From: DAISKN01 sp963716925
Lineage (GTDB): Bacteria; Acidobacteriota; Vicinamibacteria; Marinacidobacterales; SMYC01
Direction of reading: 5' to 3'
DNA: 64,000 nt
NCBI GenBank assembly: GCA_963716925.1
Contig: CAVQUX010000035.1
Span: forward strand, 1-64,000
This document shows, piece by piece, positions 53,267 to 63,873 of this stretch (position 1 is the first letter of the stretch; every line of letters starts with the position of its first letter). Below the pieces are notes generated by a model, which made no database searches, was not told the DNA's origin, and was given only the letters and a program-made list of their open reading frames with translations. The translations under genes and the position numbers were made by a program.

Positions 53267-56227
53267 TCAGCGGCCGGGCTGAGCGCGAACCCGGTTCTCC
53301 GCGGCTCCCGCGGTCCGGAGAGCGCGGTGGGCGGGCAGGCGAATCTGGAAGCTCGTTCCCTGCCCGAGCGAGCTCTCGACTCCGATGTGTCCCGAATGCT
53401 CCTGAAGGATCCCGTAGGTGATCGAAAGCCCGAGGCCGGTTCCGCTGGCGCCGGCGCGCTTGGTGGTGAAGAACGGATCGTAGATCCGCTTGATGTCGTC
53501 CTGACTGATCCCCTGGCCGGTGTCGGATACGATGGCGACGATCTCCTGCGAACCTTCGGTAGCCGGGGCGGTGGCGCTGGTCTTGATGGTGAGCCAGCCC
53601 CCCGAGGCCATCGCGTCCTGTGCGTTCAGGATCAGGTTGAGGAAGACCTGCTGCAGCTTGTTCTCGTCGCCCAGCACCTCGGGAACGTCGTCGCCGAGCT
53701 CGAGCCTTACTTTCACCCGCGCCCGGGTCAGCTGGTGCTCGAGGAGCGAGAGGACGTCGCGAATGACGTCGTTGACGCTCACGGGAACGAAGCTCGCCCG
53801 CCCCTGGCGCGCGAAATTGAGGAGGTTGTTCACGATCTTCGAGGCGCGCTCGGTCTGACGCTCGATCTTGTGGAGGAGCTTGGCCCGAGGATCATCCTCG
53901 GAGGTCTGGTCCTGGAGCATCTGGGTGAAGCTGCTGATTCCGGTGAGAGGAGTGTTCACCTCGTGGGCCACTCCCGCCGCCAGGAGGCCGAGAGACGCCA
54001 TCTTCTCCCGGAGCTGGAGCTGGGTCTCGAGCTCCACCCGGACGGTGACGTCCTCGAAGATGACGAGGGTGCCCTTCTGCTCTTCCCCGCTTCCCACGAA
54101 GGGCGCGACCTGGAGCTTGACAACCTTCTCCTCGCCCTCGAGATTCGAAAGGTTCAGACGGGAGATGCCGCTGGTTTCCGCCCGAGTCCACCAGGCCTTG
54201 CCCATCGTCGATTCCATCGTCTCCGCGAGCGCCTTGGGGAAGAGCTCGTCGAACCTGCGGCCGAGCGCCCGACCCCGCGCGAGGCCGTAGAGTTTCTCGA
54301 GCGCGCGGTTGAAGCGGACGACCTTGCCCTCGAAATCGAGGACCAGGATTCCGGCTTCGAGCGACTCGATGGTGTTCTCGCTGTGCTCCTTGAGCGCCGC
54401 GAACTCGGCGGCCTTCTGCTCGAGCGATCGATAGAGCCGCGCGTTCTCGAGAGCCGTCGCCGCCTGTCCCGAGAGCATCGTGAGCAGATCCATGTCCTCG
54501 CTCGATAGAGCGCTCTGGTCCCACCGGCGGCCGAGGAGGATGACGCCTACGACCTTTTCGTGGGACCTGCAGGGAATGGCGTAGGAGAGGCCGGCGATCC
54601 CCGGGCTGTCTTCCTTGTCCGGTTTGTCCGCTGCGGACCTCTCCGGCGCGGGCCGTGCCGGTGAGCGACCGTCGCTCCTGGACTCTTCCGCGTCGGCGTA
54701 GTACACCGCTTCACCGCGCGCGAGCCGCAGGTACAGAGCGGAGGCGACCGGGAGCCGCGCCTCCTTCCATTCGTTCTCGTCGAGTCCCTGACCCGCCTGG
54801 ACCGCGAGCTCTCCTCCACTGCCCGGAACCAGGAGCGCCACCTTCTCGACCTCGAAGGTGTCGGAGATCCGCTCCACGAGACGCGAGGAGAGGTGATCGA
54901 GATCGAGATGAGAGTTCAGGTCGCGGGAGAACGCGAGGAGCGCGCGCCGGTAGTCGTACCGCTCCCGATAGAAGAGCCGGTCGATGCCCACCTGGATACG
55001 GCTCTTGATGGGAGTGAAGACCATCACCACCACGATGGCCGAAAGCAGCGCCAGGATGGTGGAGTGCCGATCGCCGACCATGTAGTGGGCGCCGGCGAAG
55101 AAGATCGCGAGGTAGAGCGCGCCCACCGCCGACGTCGCCAGGGTGTAGACCATGCCCCGCTTGAAGAGGATCTCGACGTCCATCAGCCGGTACTTGACGA
55201 TGGCGTAGGCGAACGCGAGCGGGATCAAGGCGAGCGGCACCACCGAGAGCTCCATGGTGAAGCCGGGGGTGAAGCCGACGAGGTATGGGATCGCGTAGAA
55301 GAGCACGAAGGGAAGCGTGCCGAATCCCGTGCCCCAGACGATCCACTTCGTCTGCTTCTTGACGGTGATGCTCCGCGCGCGGTGGTGGGACTCGACGAAC
55401 GCCAGGAAAGCGAGAACCGACATCACCGCGAGATAGGCCGGCACCAGCCGATCGATCACGGTCTCGGTCACGGTGAAGAATCGGTCGCCCCAGAGGACGG
55501 GCGACAGGAACGCGAAGTGCGAGCCCAGGCTCAAGTACAGGAGGGCGGCGGAGGGAACGTACAGAGCCCAGAGAAGCCGCGGCCGCCTCCGGATCAACGG
55601 AAGCTTGCTCGGAAAGCACAGCGCGAAGTGGAGGAAGATCGGAGGGAAGAACAGGATTCCCACGCGATCCATCCAGTAGAAAGCCCAGTCCCAGGGGTCG
55701 AGCTCACCCGTGTGGGAGAAGGCGAAGTTGAGAAACCAGAAGAGACACAAAAGGTAGAAGTGCGCCGTCGCCGCCTCGCCCCTCCGGCGCACGTAGACGA
55801 ACGTGCCCACCAGCAGCGAAAAGATTCCCACCGCGGCGAGGAAGTAATAGACGGGGACGTTCCCCTCGGGAAGCGGCGCGACCGCGAGCGACAGGGCTTG
55901 CCGCTCGTTCTCCCGGAGCACCTGGTACTCCAGGACCTCGCCGTCCCTGGCGCCGTCGAGGATTCGGCGTACGTCGGAGGCGACTTCGACCGGAGTGTCG
56001 CCGATGAGGACGAGAATATCTCCGGGCTCGAGTCCCGCTCGCGCGCCCGGGCCGTCGGGATCCAGGCGACGGGCATGGACCCGGCCCTGGCTCTCGTTCC
56101 AGTAGACGCCGTCGTCCAGGAGCTCGAATCGCGACTTTCGCGAGATGTTGAGCCCTGCGAGAGCGAGCAGGACGGAGCTGGTCGCTAGAACCAGACCAAT
56201 CTTGAACGCTCCGGAACGCGTGCTCAA
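53267..56227 (-). CDS. Sensor histidine kinase with PDZ, multi-helix membrane, GAF and PAS regions (PrsK-like)
   Basis: A 986-residue sensor kinase. After a first helix (GLVLATSSVLLALAGLN) comes a periplasmic PDZ-like domain (residues 35-110: RVHARRLDPDGPGARAGLEP, GDILVLIGDTPVE). Then come about seven membrane helices (residues 118-400), a GAF domain (residues 430-600: DTFEVEKVALLVPGSGGEL), a PAS domain (residues 610-720: SLEAGILVLDFEGKVVRFNR) and the kinase: phospho-His in GVAHEVNTPLTGISSF, N box QQVFLNLILNAQDAM, G boxes SDTGQGIS and GTGLGLSITYGIL. The membrane-GAF-kinase layout is that of PrsK, the kinase of PEP-CTERM-bearing bacteria; the PDZ domain is unusual. Partner: the regulator at 51743. 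Confidence 0.9.
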   Translation of the reverse strand: MSTRSGAFKIGLVLATSSVLLALAGLNISRKSRFELLDDGVYWNESQGRVHARRLDPDGPGARAGLEPGDILVLIGDTPVEVASDVRRILDGARDGEVLEYQVLRENERQALSLAVAPLPEGNVPVYYFLAAVGIFSLLVGTFVYVRRRGEAATAHFYLLCLFWFLNFAFSHTGELDPWDWAFYWMDRVGILFFPPIFLHFALCFPSKLPLIRRRPRLLWALYVPSAALLYLSLGSHFAFLSPVLWGDRFFTVTETVIDRLVPAYLAVMSVLAFLAFVESHHRARSITVKKQTKWIVWGTGFGTLPFVLFYAIPYLVGFTPGFTMELSVVPLALIPLAFAYAIVKYRLMDVEILFKRGMVYTLATSAVGALYLAIFFAGAHYMVGDRHSTILALLSAIVVVMVFTPIKSRIQVGIDRLFYRERYDYRRALLAFSRDLNSHLDLDHLSSRLVERISDTFEVEKVALLVPGSGGELAVQAGQGLDENEWKEARLPVASALYLRLARGEAVYYADAEESRSDGRSPARPAPERSAADKPDKEDSPGIAGLSYAIPCRSHEKVVGVILLGRRWDQSALSSEDMDLLTMLSGQAATALENARLYRSLEQKAAEFAALKEHSENTIESLEAGILVLDFEGKVVRFNRALEKLYGLARGRALGRRFDELFPKALAETMESTMGKAWWTRAETSGISRLNLSNLEGEEKVVKLQVAPFVGSGEEQKGTLVIFEDVTVRVELETQLQLREKMASLGLLAAGVAHEVNTPLTGISSFTQMLQDQTSEDDPRAKLLHKIERQTERASKIVNNLLNFARQGRASFVPVSVNDVIRDVLSLLEHQLTRARVKVRLELGDDVPEVLGDENKLQQVFLNLILNAQDAMASGGWLTIKTSATAPATEGSQEIVAIVSDTGQGISQDDIKRIYDPFFTTKRAGASGTGLGLSITYGILQEHSGHIGVESSLGQGTSFQIRLPAHRALRTAGAAENRVRAQPGR

Positions 56228-56405
56228 TGGAGGCTCTTCTTCCGCACTGTCGACATTCTAATCGGCCTGAATCGGCATGGTTGCCGTTGGAGTCCAATCG
56301 TTGAAAGCAATTCCCGTACCGGCGACGTCGATGCAGACACGATTCCAAGTCTCTCTTTCGTGCGAGACTTGGGCGCGAGAGACGGCGCTGGCTCCCGTTG
56401 AAATC

Positions 56406-56437
56406 CCGAAATATGGATCGCGGATCCATACTTTCGG
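56406..56437 (-). terminator. Long hairpin between the outer membrane protein and kinase genes
   Basis: The two arms CCGAAATATGGATC and GATCCATACTTTCGG pair over 14 bases with one bulged base around a GCG loop. It lies 16 bases past the stop of the minus-strand gene at 56453, where a terminator is expected. No T run follows, so it may be a Rho-assisted terminator or an mRNA-stabilising element. The centre holds two GGATC boxes in inverse orientation. Confidence 0.5.
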
Positions 56438-56452
56438 ATTATAACGCAGCGG

Positions 56453-58250
56453 CTAGAAGCGGACTGTGACGCCTCCGAGAACCCGGCGCGGGGCATCGAT
56501 CACCGAGAGCTCGTCGAGGATCGACGCCTTCTCGATGTCATCGTAGAAGAGGTTGCGCACCGCCACCATGAGCTCCCACTGCGTGCCGTTCCACCCGACG
56601 AACGGCAGAAGCTGGAAGACCTGCACGCTGAAACGGCTGTCGACGTTGCCGCGGTTCAGAGCGCTCGACACACCCGGCATGAGCCCCGAGTGATAGATCA
56701 CGCGATACGCGGCCTGTAAACGCGTCTGCGTGGAATCGATCGAGGTCCCGAGGGTCGTGGTGACGTCGTGAATCTCCGGCTCGGAGGGGAGTGCTTCGGT
56801 GTCCGTGGAAGGCACCGCCAGTACCGGCGCCGGAATCGGCGGGGCGAGCACTTTGCCGAACGTATAGCCGACGGTTCCCTCCATCGGCCCGAGCGTTTGA
56901 GCTAGGGCGACCCCCACTCCGCGCGTGCGGAAATCGCCCTGATTCGCCACGACGAAATGACCGGCGCCGCCCAGGATTCCGTCGTCGAGAAACGCTCGGA
57001 CCAGCTGGTCGGTGGCGTTCTCCTGGAAGAGACGGACCGAGAGACGGGTGCGGCTCGAGAGCTGGTGCTCGAGCGCGAGCCCGAGCTTCGTCGTCGACTC
57101 CGCGCGAAGAGACCGCCGCGCCGGCGCCGGACCGTAGACGCTGCCGTAGGCGACCTGCGAGAGCAGCCCGATGTCTTCGCCGCCCGGAGCCTGGAGCCGA
57201 TGATCCACGACGCCGCGTAGAACCGTCGTTTCGCTCGAGCCCAGCGGATAGGAGACTTCGAGGCGCGGCGAGGCGTAGGCCTCCCGGTCCAGGTAATCGA
57301 AATACTGGAACGCGATTCCCGCGTGGACCCTCGCCGGCCCCAGGAGGAACGAGTCGGAGGTGTAGACGCTCCCGAACCACTCCGCGGAACGCTGGTCCCG
57401 AAGCCCCTTGCCCAGAACCGACTCGGGAGGCCGGAACTCCCCGAGGTCTCCATAGAGGAAGTTTCCGTAGGTGACTCCGGTCGCGAGCCGGTGGCCGTCG
57501 AGAATCGTTGGATACGTACTCCGCTCGACCGGCCCACGAAGAAAGCGTGGACTCGAGAAGCTGCGCACTCACGAGCCAGTGGGCGTCCCCGCTTCCGGGG
57601 ATGAAGAGGCGCGCGTAGGCGAGCCGCGCGTCGATCCCGGCGCCCGCGCCGGGAAACTCCTCGAGGCCTTCATCATAAGTGGCCGCGCGAATCCCGAACT
57701 CCCCGCTCAGGGCGAAATCCGGATCGAACCCGGGATTTTCCTCCCACGAGTGGAGCTCGGCGATGGAGACAGTCTCCTCTTTTTCCTTGAGGACGTTTCG
57801 ATCCGTATGTTGCACGACCCAGCGCAGCTCGGCTGCGGTCCGGGTTTCTCCCGTCTCCTCGACGTACTCTTCCAGTGACAGCCCCGACTCGAGCCGCGAA
57901 AGGCTCATCAGGATCGTACCCATACGCCCCGCGCCCTCCTCGATGACGACGCGGGCGAAGGCGGAGGGAAGGAAACCCGAGAGGTACGCCCTCAATCGAT
58001 ACATACCCGGAGGGATCCCAGCGAGCTCGAAGCGGCCCGTCTCGTCGGTGACCGCGGTCAGCGCTCCCCGGGAAAGTGTCTTGCCGAATACCGAGACCGT
58101 GGCGCCTCCGAGCGGCCGTCCGAGCTCGTCGCTGACGAGCCCCGCGAGCGCGCTCTGAACATCCGGTGTGGAATTCGCCTCCGCGAGCCCGACCGCGGGA
58201 ACCCCGAGCGACAAGAACAGCGAAAAAATGGCGGGACGGGTATTCACCAT
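56453..58250 (-). CDS. Oar-like outer-membrane protein with carboxypeptidase-regulatory domain (frameshifted)
   Basis: About 598 residues when repaired. A signal (AIFSLFLSLGVPAVGLAEA), a carboxypeptidase-regulatory-like domain (residues 32-110: LAGLVSDELGRPLGGATVSV, RFELAGIPPGMYRLRAYLSG) and a barrel-like region without an obvious plug domain. The first frame ends in AHWLVSAQLLESTLSSW. The next frame continues from about 57540 with DGHRLATGVTYGNFLYGDLG through DRTRL-like strand repeats to the C-terminal PRRVLGGVTVRF, whose last Phe is the outer-membrane signature. The break is between about 57520 and 57560. It is shorter than the receptor at 44879. It is upstream of the PDZ kinase and may be linked to it or independent (inference). 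Confidence 0.75.
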
Positions 58251-58348
58251 TGCGAAGGCCCCTCCATGCGGTGTCTTCCGCCGCCGGACCCCTGCGAGCC
58301 ATGAAGTCTGTGCGACAGCGAAGACACTCCCGTCGGCATTCGAGTAAG

Positions 58349-58397
58349 ATACCCCAACGCTAGGGTATCAGTTACCACAGCGGATCCGAAGTGTCAA
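58349..58397 (-). promoter_or_regulatory. Possible promoter and inverted repeat of the 56453-58250 gene
   Basis: On the minus strand TTGACA (58397-58392) is followed after 16 bases by TAACTG, a plausible -35/-10 pair. Directly downstream a perfect inverted repeat, GATACCC-N8-GGGTATC (58349-58370), lies where initiation would occur. It is an operator candidate. The distance to the start codon is about 100 bases. Confidence 0.4.
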
Positions 58398-58523
58398 CGC
58401 AACCGGGGGGCGAGATGTGACGCGCATCACAATTCCGCTTCTGGCCTGCGCGTTGCCGCCCGGAGGCGCCTGAACTTTTGAGCGATGCGGGTTGGGCCCC
58501 ATCGCGCCGAGGAAAGGACCGAC

Positions 58524-59817
<1,294 letters not shown>

Positions 59818-59827
59818 GGGCGCCGGT

Positions 59828-60172
59828 TCAGGACGCTTCTTCGTCGACGGCGATCTTCAGCGAGCGAAGGAATTTCTTGTCGAGAGTGCTCATGCGGAAG
59901 CTCGCGAGCGCGCTCGCGCTTCCGATTCCCGCCACTTCCTCGACCTGCTCCTGATTGAGCTCGCCGCGGGGGGCGAAGGCGAGGGTCGCCTGCAGCACGA
60001 GCGAGAGCTCGTAGCCCTCTTCGCGAATCCGCCCCAGGCACTCCTCCACCTGAGGAGAGCTCGCGATCGCCTGCTCGATGCTCTTCTCGAGGTTCTGAAC
60101 GAGACGCCGGAGCTTGTCCTCGCCTTCCTGCAACTGACGATCTCCGTTGGACATCGATCCCTGGGACATCAT
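59828..60172 (-). CDS. Small hypothetical helical protein
   Basis: About 114 residues with no family that I recognise. It starts MMSQGSMSNGDRQLQEGEDK; three in-frame ATGs (60172, 60169, 60154) make the start uncertain. The sequence is mostly helical and charged: KLRRLVQNLEKSIEQAIASS, VEECLGRIREEGYELSLVLQ and ALASFRMSTLDKKFLRSLKI. The middle GYELSLVLQATLAFAPRGE is more hydrophobic. It is encoded convergently with enolase, with an 10-base gap, and divergently from the ABC operon. It may be a small cytosolic regulator or scaffold; no evidence decides. Confidence 0.6.
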   Translation of the reverse strand: MMSQGSMSNGDRQLQEGEDKLRRLVQNLEKSIEQAIASSPQVEECLGRIREEGYELSLVLQATLAFAPRGELNQEQVEEVAGIGSASALASFRMSTLDKKFLRSLKIAVDEEAS

Positions 60173-60268
60173 AGCAGACGGGCTTCGAGCTCCACAACAC
60201 ACGCGGCGATGTTCGAAGACGGGCAACTCTGCTAGGCTTCCCCGCGTATCTATCCCCGGTTGTCATCC

Positions 60269-61246
60269 ATGTCCATCGTTCACGCCCAAGGACTGACCGT
60301 GCGCTACGGAGCCCGGGAGGCTCTCTCGTCGCTCGATCTCGAGATCGAGAGCGGGGTGACCGGGCTCCTCGGACCGAACGGCGCCGGAAAGAGCACGTTC
60401 CTCAAGACGCTCCTCGGGTTTCTCGTGCCCTCGCGGGGGCGGATCGAGGTCCTGGGACGACCGGTATCGAGAACGGCCACGGAGCTCCGGCGCTCTCTCG
60501 GATATTTTCCGGAGCGGGCCGTCTACCTCCCGGAGCTGAATGCCGTCGAGAGCGTCGCGCTCGCGGGAGAGATCGGCGGGCTCTCGCGAACCGCCGCCCT
60601 CGCGCGAGCCCACGAGATGCTCTGGTTCACCGGGCTCGGAGAGGCGCGATACCGGCCGGTGGAGGAGTTCTCGACCGGGATGCGGCAGAGGACGAAGCTC
60701 GCGATGGCGCTGGTGCATGATCCGGACCTCCTGCTTCTGGACGAGCCCACGAGCGGGCTGGACCCCTCGGGGAGGCGCCAGATGCTGGACCTGGTGCGGG
60801 AGATCGGGCGCCGCGGGATCTCGGTTCTGCTCTCGACGCATCTGCTCCACGACGTCGAGGATGTTTGCGAGCGCGTGGTGCTTCTCCATCGCGGCCGCCT
60901 GGTGCTCGGGGGACGGCTTTCGGATCTGTCCCAGTCCTCCGGGTGGGTCTACGAGATCCGGGTGCGCGAAGACGAGCCCGGCGGCTTCCGCCGTGAGCTC
61001 GCGAGCCGGGGGATCGAGACCGCCGAGGAGCACGACGGCCTCCTTCGGGTCGCGCTCCAGGAGCCCTCGACCCGCCCTCTGTTCGAGACCGCGGAGAAAA
61101 CGTCCGCGGAGATAAGGCACCTGCGCCGATTCGAGAAGAGCCTCGAGGATCGATTCCTCACCGCCATCGCCGAGAGCACCCCTTCGCCGCCGCTAGCGGA
61201 GCGTCCGCCCTCGAGCGAAGCGCGGGACTCCGCCGGAGAGCGTTGA
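60269..61246 (+). CDS. ABC transporter ATP-binding protein (ABC-2 type, first)
   Basis: About 325 residues. A standard ABC ATPase: Walker A GPNGAGKSTFLKTLLGFL, ABC signature STGMRQRTKLAMALVHD, Walker B LLLLDEPTSGLDPSG and the switch His in LLSTHLLHDVEDV. The C-terminal 100 residues (RFEKSLEDRFLTAI near the end) are an extended helper domain as in NatA/CcmA-like exporters. I chose the ATG at 60269-60271; a TTG nine bases upstream is possible. It starts an operon of ATPase, permease, ATPase, permease with overlapping stops and starts. It probably powers export of a lipid, peptide or other compound; unknown. Confidence 0.9.
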   Translation: MSIVHAQGLTVRYGAREALSSLDLEIESGVTGLLGPNGAGKSTFLKTLLGFLVPSRGRIEVLGRPVSRTATELRRSLGYFPERAVYLPELNAVESVALAGEIGGLSRTAALARAHEMLWFTGLGEARYRPVEEFSTGMRQRTKLAMALVHDPDLLLLDEPTSGLDPSGRRQMLDLVREIGRRGISVLLSTHLLHDVEDVCERVVLLHRGRLVLGGRLSDLSQSSGWVYEIRVREDEPGGFRRELASRGIETAEEHDGLLRVALQEPSTRPLFETAEKTSAEIRHLRRFEKSLEDRFLTAIAESTPSPPLAERPPSSEARDSAGER

Positions 61247-61251
61247 TCGAG

Positions 61252-62082
61252 ATGCCGCTCTACGATCTCTCGTACCGCCGCTTCGAAGGCCCTCGAACCA
61301 CGCGCCTGCGCCGGAGCTTCGCCCTCGCGGGATCCGCCGCGAGCCTGCTCCTGCGCCGGCGGTCGTTCCTCCTGCTCCTCGCGGTCTGCTGGGTCCCGGC
61401 GGTGGTGCGGGCTGCGCAGATCTACGTGGCCCGCCAGTTCCCCGGGGCGCCCGAGTTCTTCACCATCACTCCCGACACCTGGCGCGACTTCCTGGGACAG
61501 CAGGTGCGATTCCTTCCCGTGGTGCTGGTGAGCCTCGCAACCGGGGCTTCCGCGATCGCCTCCGATTTCGCGTCGGGGGCCTTCACCATCTATCTCTCCA
61601 AGCCGATCTCGCGCTTCGATTACCTCCTGGGAAAGGCGATTCCGGTCGCGGTCGCGGTCGCGGCCGTCACTCTCGCGCCCGCGCTCGCTCTCCTCCTTCT
61701 CCACCTGTCCCTCGCCCCGAACTTCGAGCTCCTGTCGAAAGCTCCCTGGCTTCCTCTCGCCGTCACCGCCTACAGCTCGTTCCTCGCGCTCTATTTCACG
61801 CTCTCGGTCCTCGCGGTATCGAGCCTCTGCCGCAGCGGGCGCGTCGCCGGGGCCGGCTTCGCCGCGCTCGTTTTCGGAAGCGAGATCGTGGCGCGCACGG
61901 TGACGAGCCGCGCGTTCGGAGCGCGTCGCTTCCCGAGCTTGAACGGATCGGCGGTCGACGCCGGGCGCTGGTTCTTCGGAGACTTCGACGCGGTCCCGTC
62001 CCTGGTGTTCATGATCTTCGTTCTCGCGCTGTCCGCGCTGGTGCTGGACCGGCGACTGCGCTCGAGCGAGGGGGCCCAGTGA
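61252..62082 (+). CDS. ABC-2 type permease (first)
   Basis: About 276 residues with six hydrophobic helices. It begins PLYDLSYRRFEGPRTTRLRR, a motif of ABC-2-like permeases encoded next to NosF-type ATPases. Later segments are FLPVVLVSLATGASAIASDF, then FTIYLSKPISRFDYLLGKAI (the cytosolic P-[IL]-S-R-x-x-[YF] coupling loop) and VFMIFVLALSALVLDRRL. I chose the ATG at 61252; a TTG at 61243 overlaps the preceding stop. It is followed by the second ATPase gene with a GTGA overlap. It would form the membrane pore with a like permease. Confidence 0.85.
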   Translation: MPLYDLSYRRFEGPRTTRLRRSFALAGSAASLLLRRRSFLLLLAVCWVPAVVRAAQIYVARQFPGAPEFFTITPDTWRDFLGQQVRFLPVVLVSLATGASAIASDFASGAFTIYLSKPISRFDYLLGKAIPVAVAVAAVTLAPALALLLLHLSLAPNFELLSKAPWLPLAVTAYSSFLALYFTLSVLAVSSLCRSGRVAGAGFAALVFGSEIVARTVTSRAFGARRFPSLNGSAVDAGRWFFGDFDAVPSLVFMIFVLALSALVLDRRLRSSEGAQ

Positions 62083-63026
62083 CCGCGGGGGCGCGGGAGT
62101 CGGTCGTCCGGCTCGAGCACGTTTCGCGCTGGTATGGAAACGTGCTCGGCCTCTCCGGAGTCGAGCTGGCGTTCGAGCCCGGGGTCATCGCTCTTCTCGG
62201 TCCGAACGGAGCGGGAAAATCGACTCTCATCAAGCTCGTGACCGGGCTCCTTCACCCGAGCTCGGGCGCGGTCTCCGTATTCGGCGAGCCGCCGTTCGCC
62301 AACCCGCGCGTACACCGACGACTGGGAGTGGTTCCCGAGGAAGAGGAGCTGCGGCCGGCGGCGCCGGTCCGAGCCCGGGATTTTCTCGTCTACCTCCTCC
62401 GGCTCCACGGTTTCGAGATCGACGAGGCCCGGCGTCGGGCGGAGTCGACTCTTTCGGAAGTGGGTCTCGAAGGGGCCGGGGGCACGCGCCTTCGCGCCTT
62501 CAGCCGGGGCATGCGCCAGCGATTCCGGCTCGCTCAAGCGATCGCGCACGACCCCGATCTCCTCGTCCTCGACGAGCCCTTGACCGGCCTCGATCCCGTC
62601 GGCCGGCGCGAGTTCATCGACTGGATTCGAGCCTTCGGGGCGCGGGGGAAGACCGTTCTCGTCTCGAGCCACATCCTTCACGAGGTCGAGCTCATGACGC
62701 GCGATGTGGTCCTGATGACCGCGGGCCGCGTTCTCGCGAGCGGCAACATCCACGAAATTCGAAGGCTCATGGACGCGCACCCTCACCACATCACGATCGC
62801 GACGCCGACTCCGAAGAAGCTCGCGGCGCGCATCCTCGAAGAGCCAGGACTGCACTCCATCGCGTTCTCCGAGGAGGCCCGCGAAGTCCGGCTCGAGACC
62901 CGGGAGCCGGAGCGCTTCTACCGCCTCCTTCACCGTCTCGTCCTCGAGGAGAACGCGACGGTCGACGAGGTCACCTCACCCGACGACAACCTGGAGGCGG
63001 TGTTCCACTACCTGGTGGGCCCATGA
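62079..63026 (+). CDS. ABC transporter ATP-binding protein (second)
   Basis: A 315-residue ATPase that begins with a GTG (62079-62081), overlapping the preceding permease stop. It has GPNGAGKSTLIKLVTGLLHP, SRGMRQRFRLAQAIAHDP, LLVLDEPLTGLDPVGRR and VSSHILHEVELMTRD. It differs from the first ATPase mainly in the C-terminal quarter (PKKLAARILEEPGLHSIAFS). Two different ATPases in one operon suggest either a heterodimer or two ATPase-permease pairs, one pair made by 60269 and 61252 and the other by 62079 and 63023; the gene order fits the second. The stop overlaps the next start as ATGA. Confidence 0.9.
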   Translation: MTAGARESVVRLEHVSRWYGNVLGLSGVELAFEPGVIALLGPNGAGKSTLIKLVTGLLHPSSGAVSVFGEPPFANPRVHRRLGVVPEEEELRPAAPVRARDFLVYLLRLHGFEIDEARRRAESTLSEVGLEGAGGTRLRAFSRGMRQRFRLAQAIAHDPDLLVLDEPLTGLDPVGRREFIDWIRAFGARGKTVLVSSHILHEVELMTRDVVLMTAGRVLASGNIHEIRRLMDAHPHHITIATPTPKKLAARILEEPGLHSIAFSEEAREVRLETREPERFYRLLHRLVLEENATVDEVTSPDDNLEAVFHYLVGP

Positions 63027-63799
63027 CCAATCGCGAAAGAGCGACGCTCGTAGCGCGCTTCAGTCTGGGCGAGCTTCTATGGTCGCCCCGTACGCTCGCG
63101 ATGACCGCGCTCGCGGGCGGGCCCCTCGCCCTCGCGCTCGCCTACCGGGCGGCGCTCGCGTTCCGGTGGACGGAGGTCGACGGGGCCGGTGTCTTCGCCG
63201 CCCTCGTCTCCGGCGTCTTCTTCCCGTTCGTCGCCCCCATGCTGAGCCTGGTCTACGCCAGCGGGGTGGTGCGCGACGACGTCGAGGCGGGCACCATGGC
63301 CTACTTCCTCACCCGCCCCCTGAGCCGCTCCACGTTTCTCACCGGAAAGATGCTAGCGAGCTTCGCCATGTCGCTCGCGCTCGTTCTCCCGGCTCTGGTT
63401 CTGGTCTATTACGTCGTGATCTCTCCCTCGGGTTGGGGCGAGGTCGGCGCGCGCTTTCCCAGCCTCGCGCGGAACCTCGGAGTCGCCGCCCTCGGGCTCG
63501 TCGCCTACAACGGGATCTTCGCCCTCGCCGGCACCGTGCTGAAGCGCCCTCTTCTCGCGGGTCTGTTCTTCATTTTCGGCTGGCAGGCGGTGGCGACGTT
63601 CGTTCCCGGACGGGCCCGGCTCGCGACCGTCGCCCACTACATGAGCTCTCTGACCCCGGGCTCGTCGTCGGGGGGCGTCTTCGCCGGGCTCCTCGGCGAG
63701 AGGTCCTCGGCCCTCGTCTCCATCCTGGCCCTCGCTGCGATAGCGGGGGCGACGCACGCGCTCGCCCTCGCGGCTTTCGCGCGGAAGGAAGTGCGTTAG
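63023..63799 (+). CDS. ABC-2 type permease (second)
   Basis: A 258-residue membrane protein with about six helices. It contains VSGVFFPFVAPMLSLVYASG, DDVEAGTMAYFLTRPLSRS (the coupling loop with P-L-S-R-S), and FAMSLALVLPALVLVYYVVI, the pattern of NosY-like permeases. Its ATG overlaps the ATPase stop. It ends the operon, and the next gene starts 75 bases later with its own ribosome site. The transported substance is unknown. The last helix is SALVSILALAAIAGATHALAL. Confidence 0.85.
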   Translation: MTNRERATLVARFSLGELLWSPRTLAMTALAGGPLALALAYRAALAFRWTEVDGAGVFAALVSGVFFPFVAPMLSLVYASGVVRDDVEAGTMAYFLTRPLSRSTFLTGKMLASFAMSLALVLPALVLVYYVVISPSGWGEVGARFPSLARNLGVAALGLVAYNGIFALAGTVLKRPLLAGLFFIFGWQAVATFVPGRARLATVAHYMSSLTPGSSSGGVFAGLLGERSSALVSILALAAIAGATHALALAAFARKEVR

Positions 63800-63873
63800 C
63801 CTGGCGCCCCTCTTTGCCGGATACTGGGAACATGCGGGAGGCGACTTACGTTGTCCTCCCCGAGGAGATACCG

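Noticed and set aside
56300..56320. A weak GG-N10-GC sigma-54-like match upstream of the kinase
   Set aside because: The flanking bases fit the consensus poorly, and random GC-rich DNA gives such matches often.
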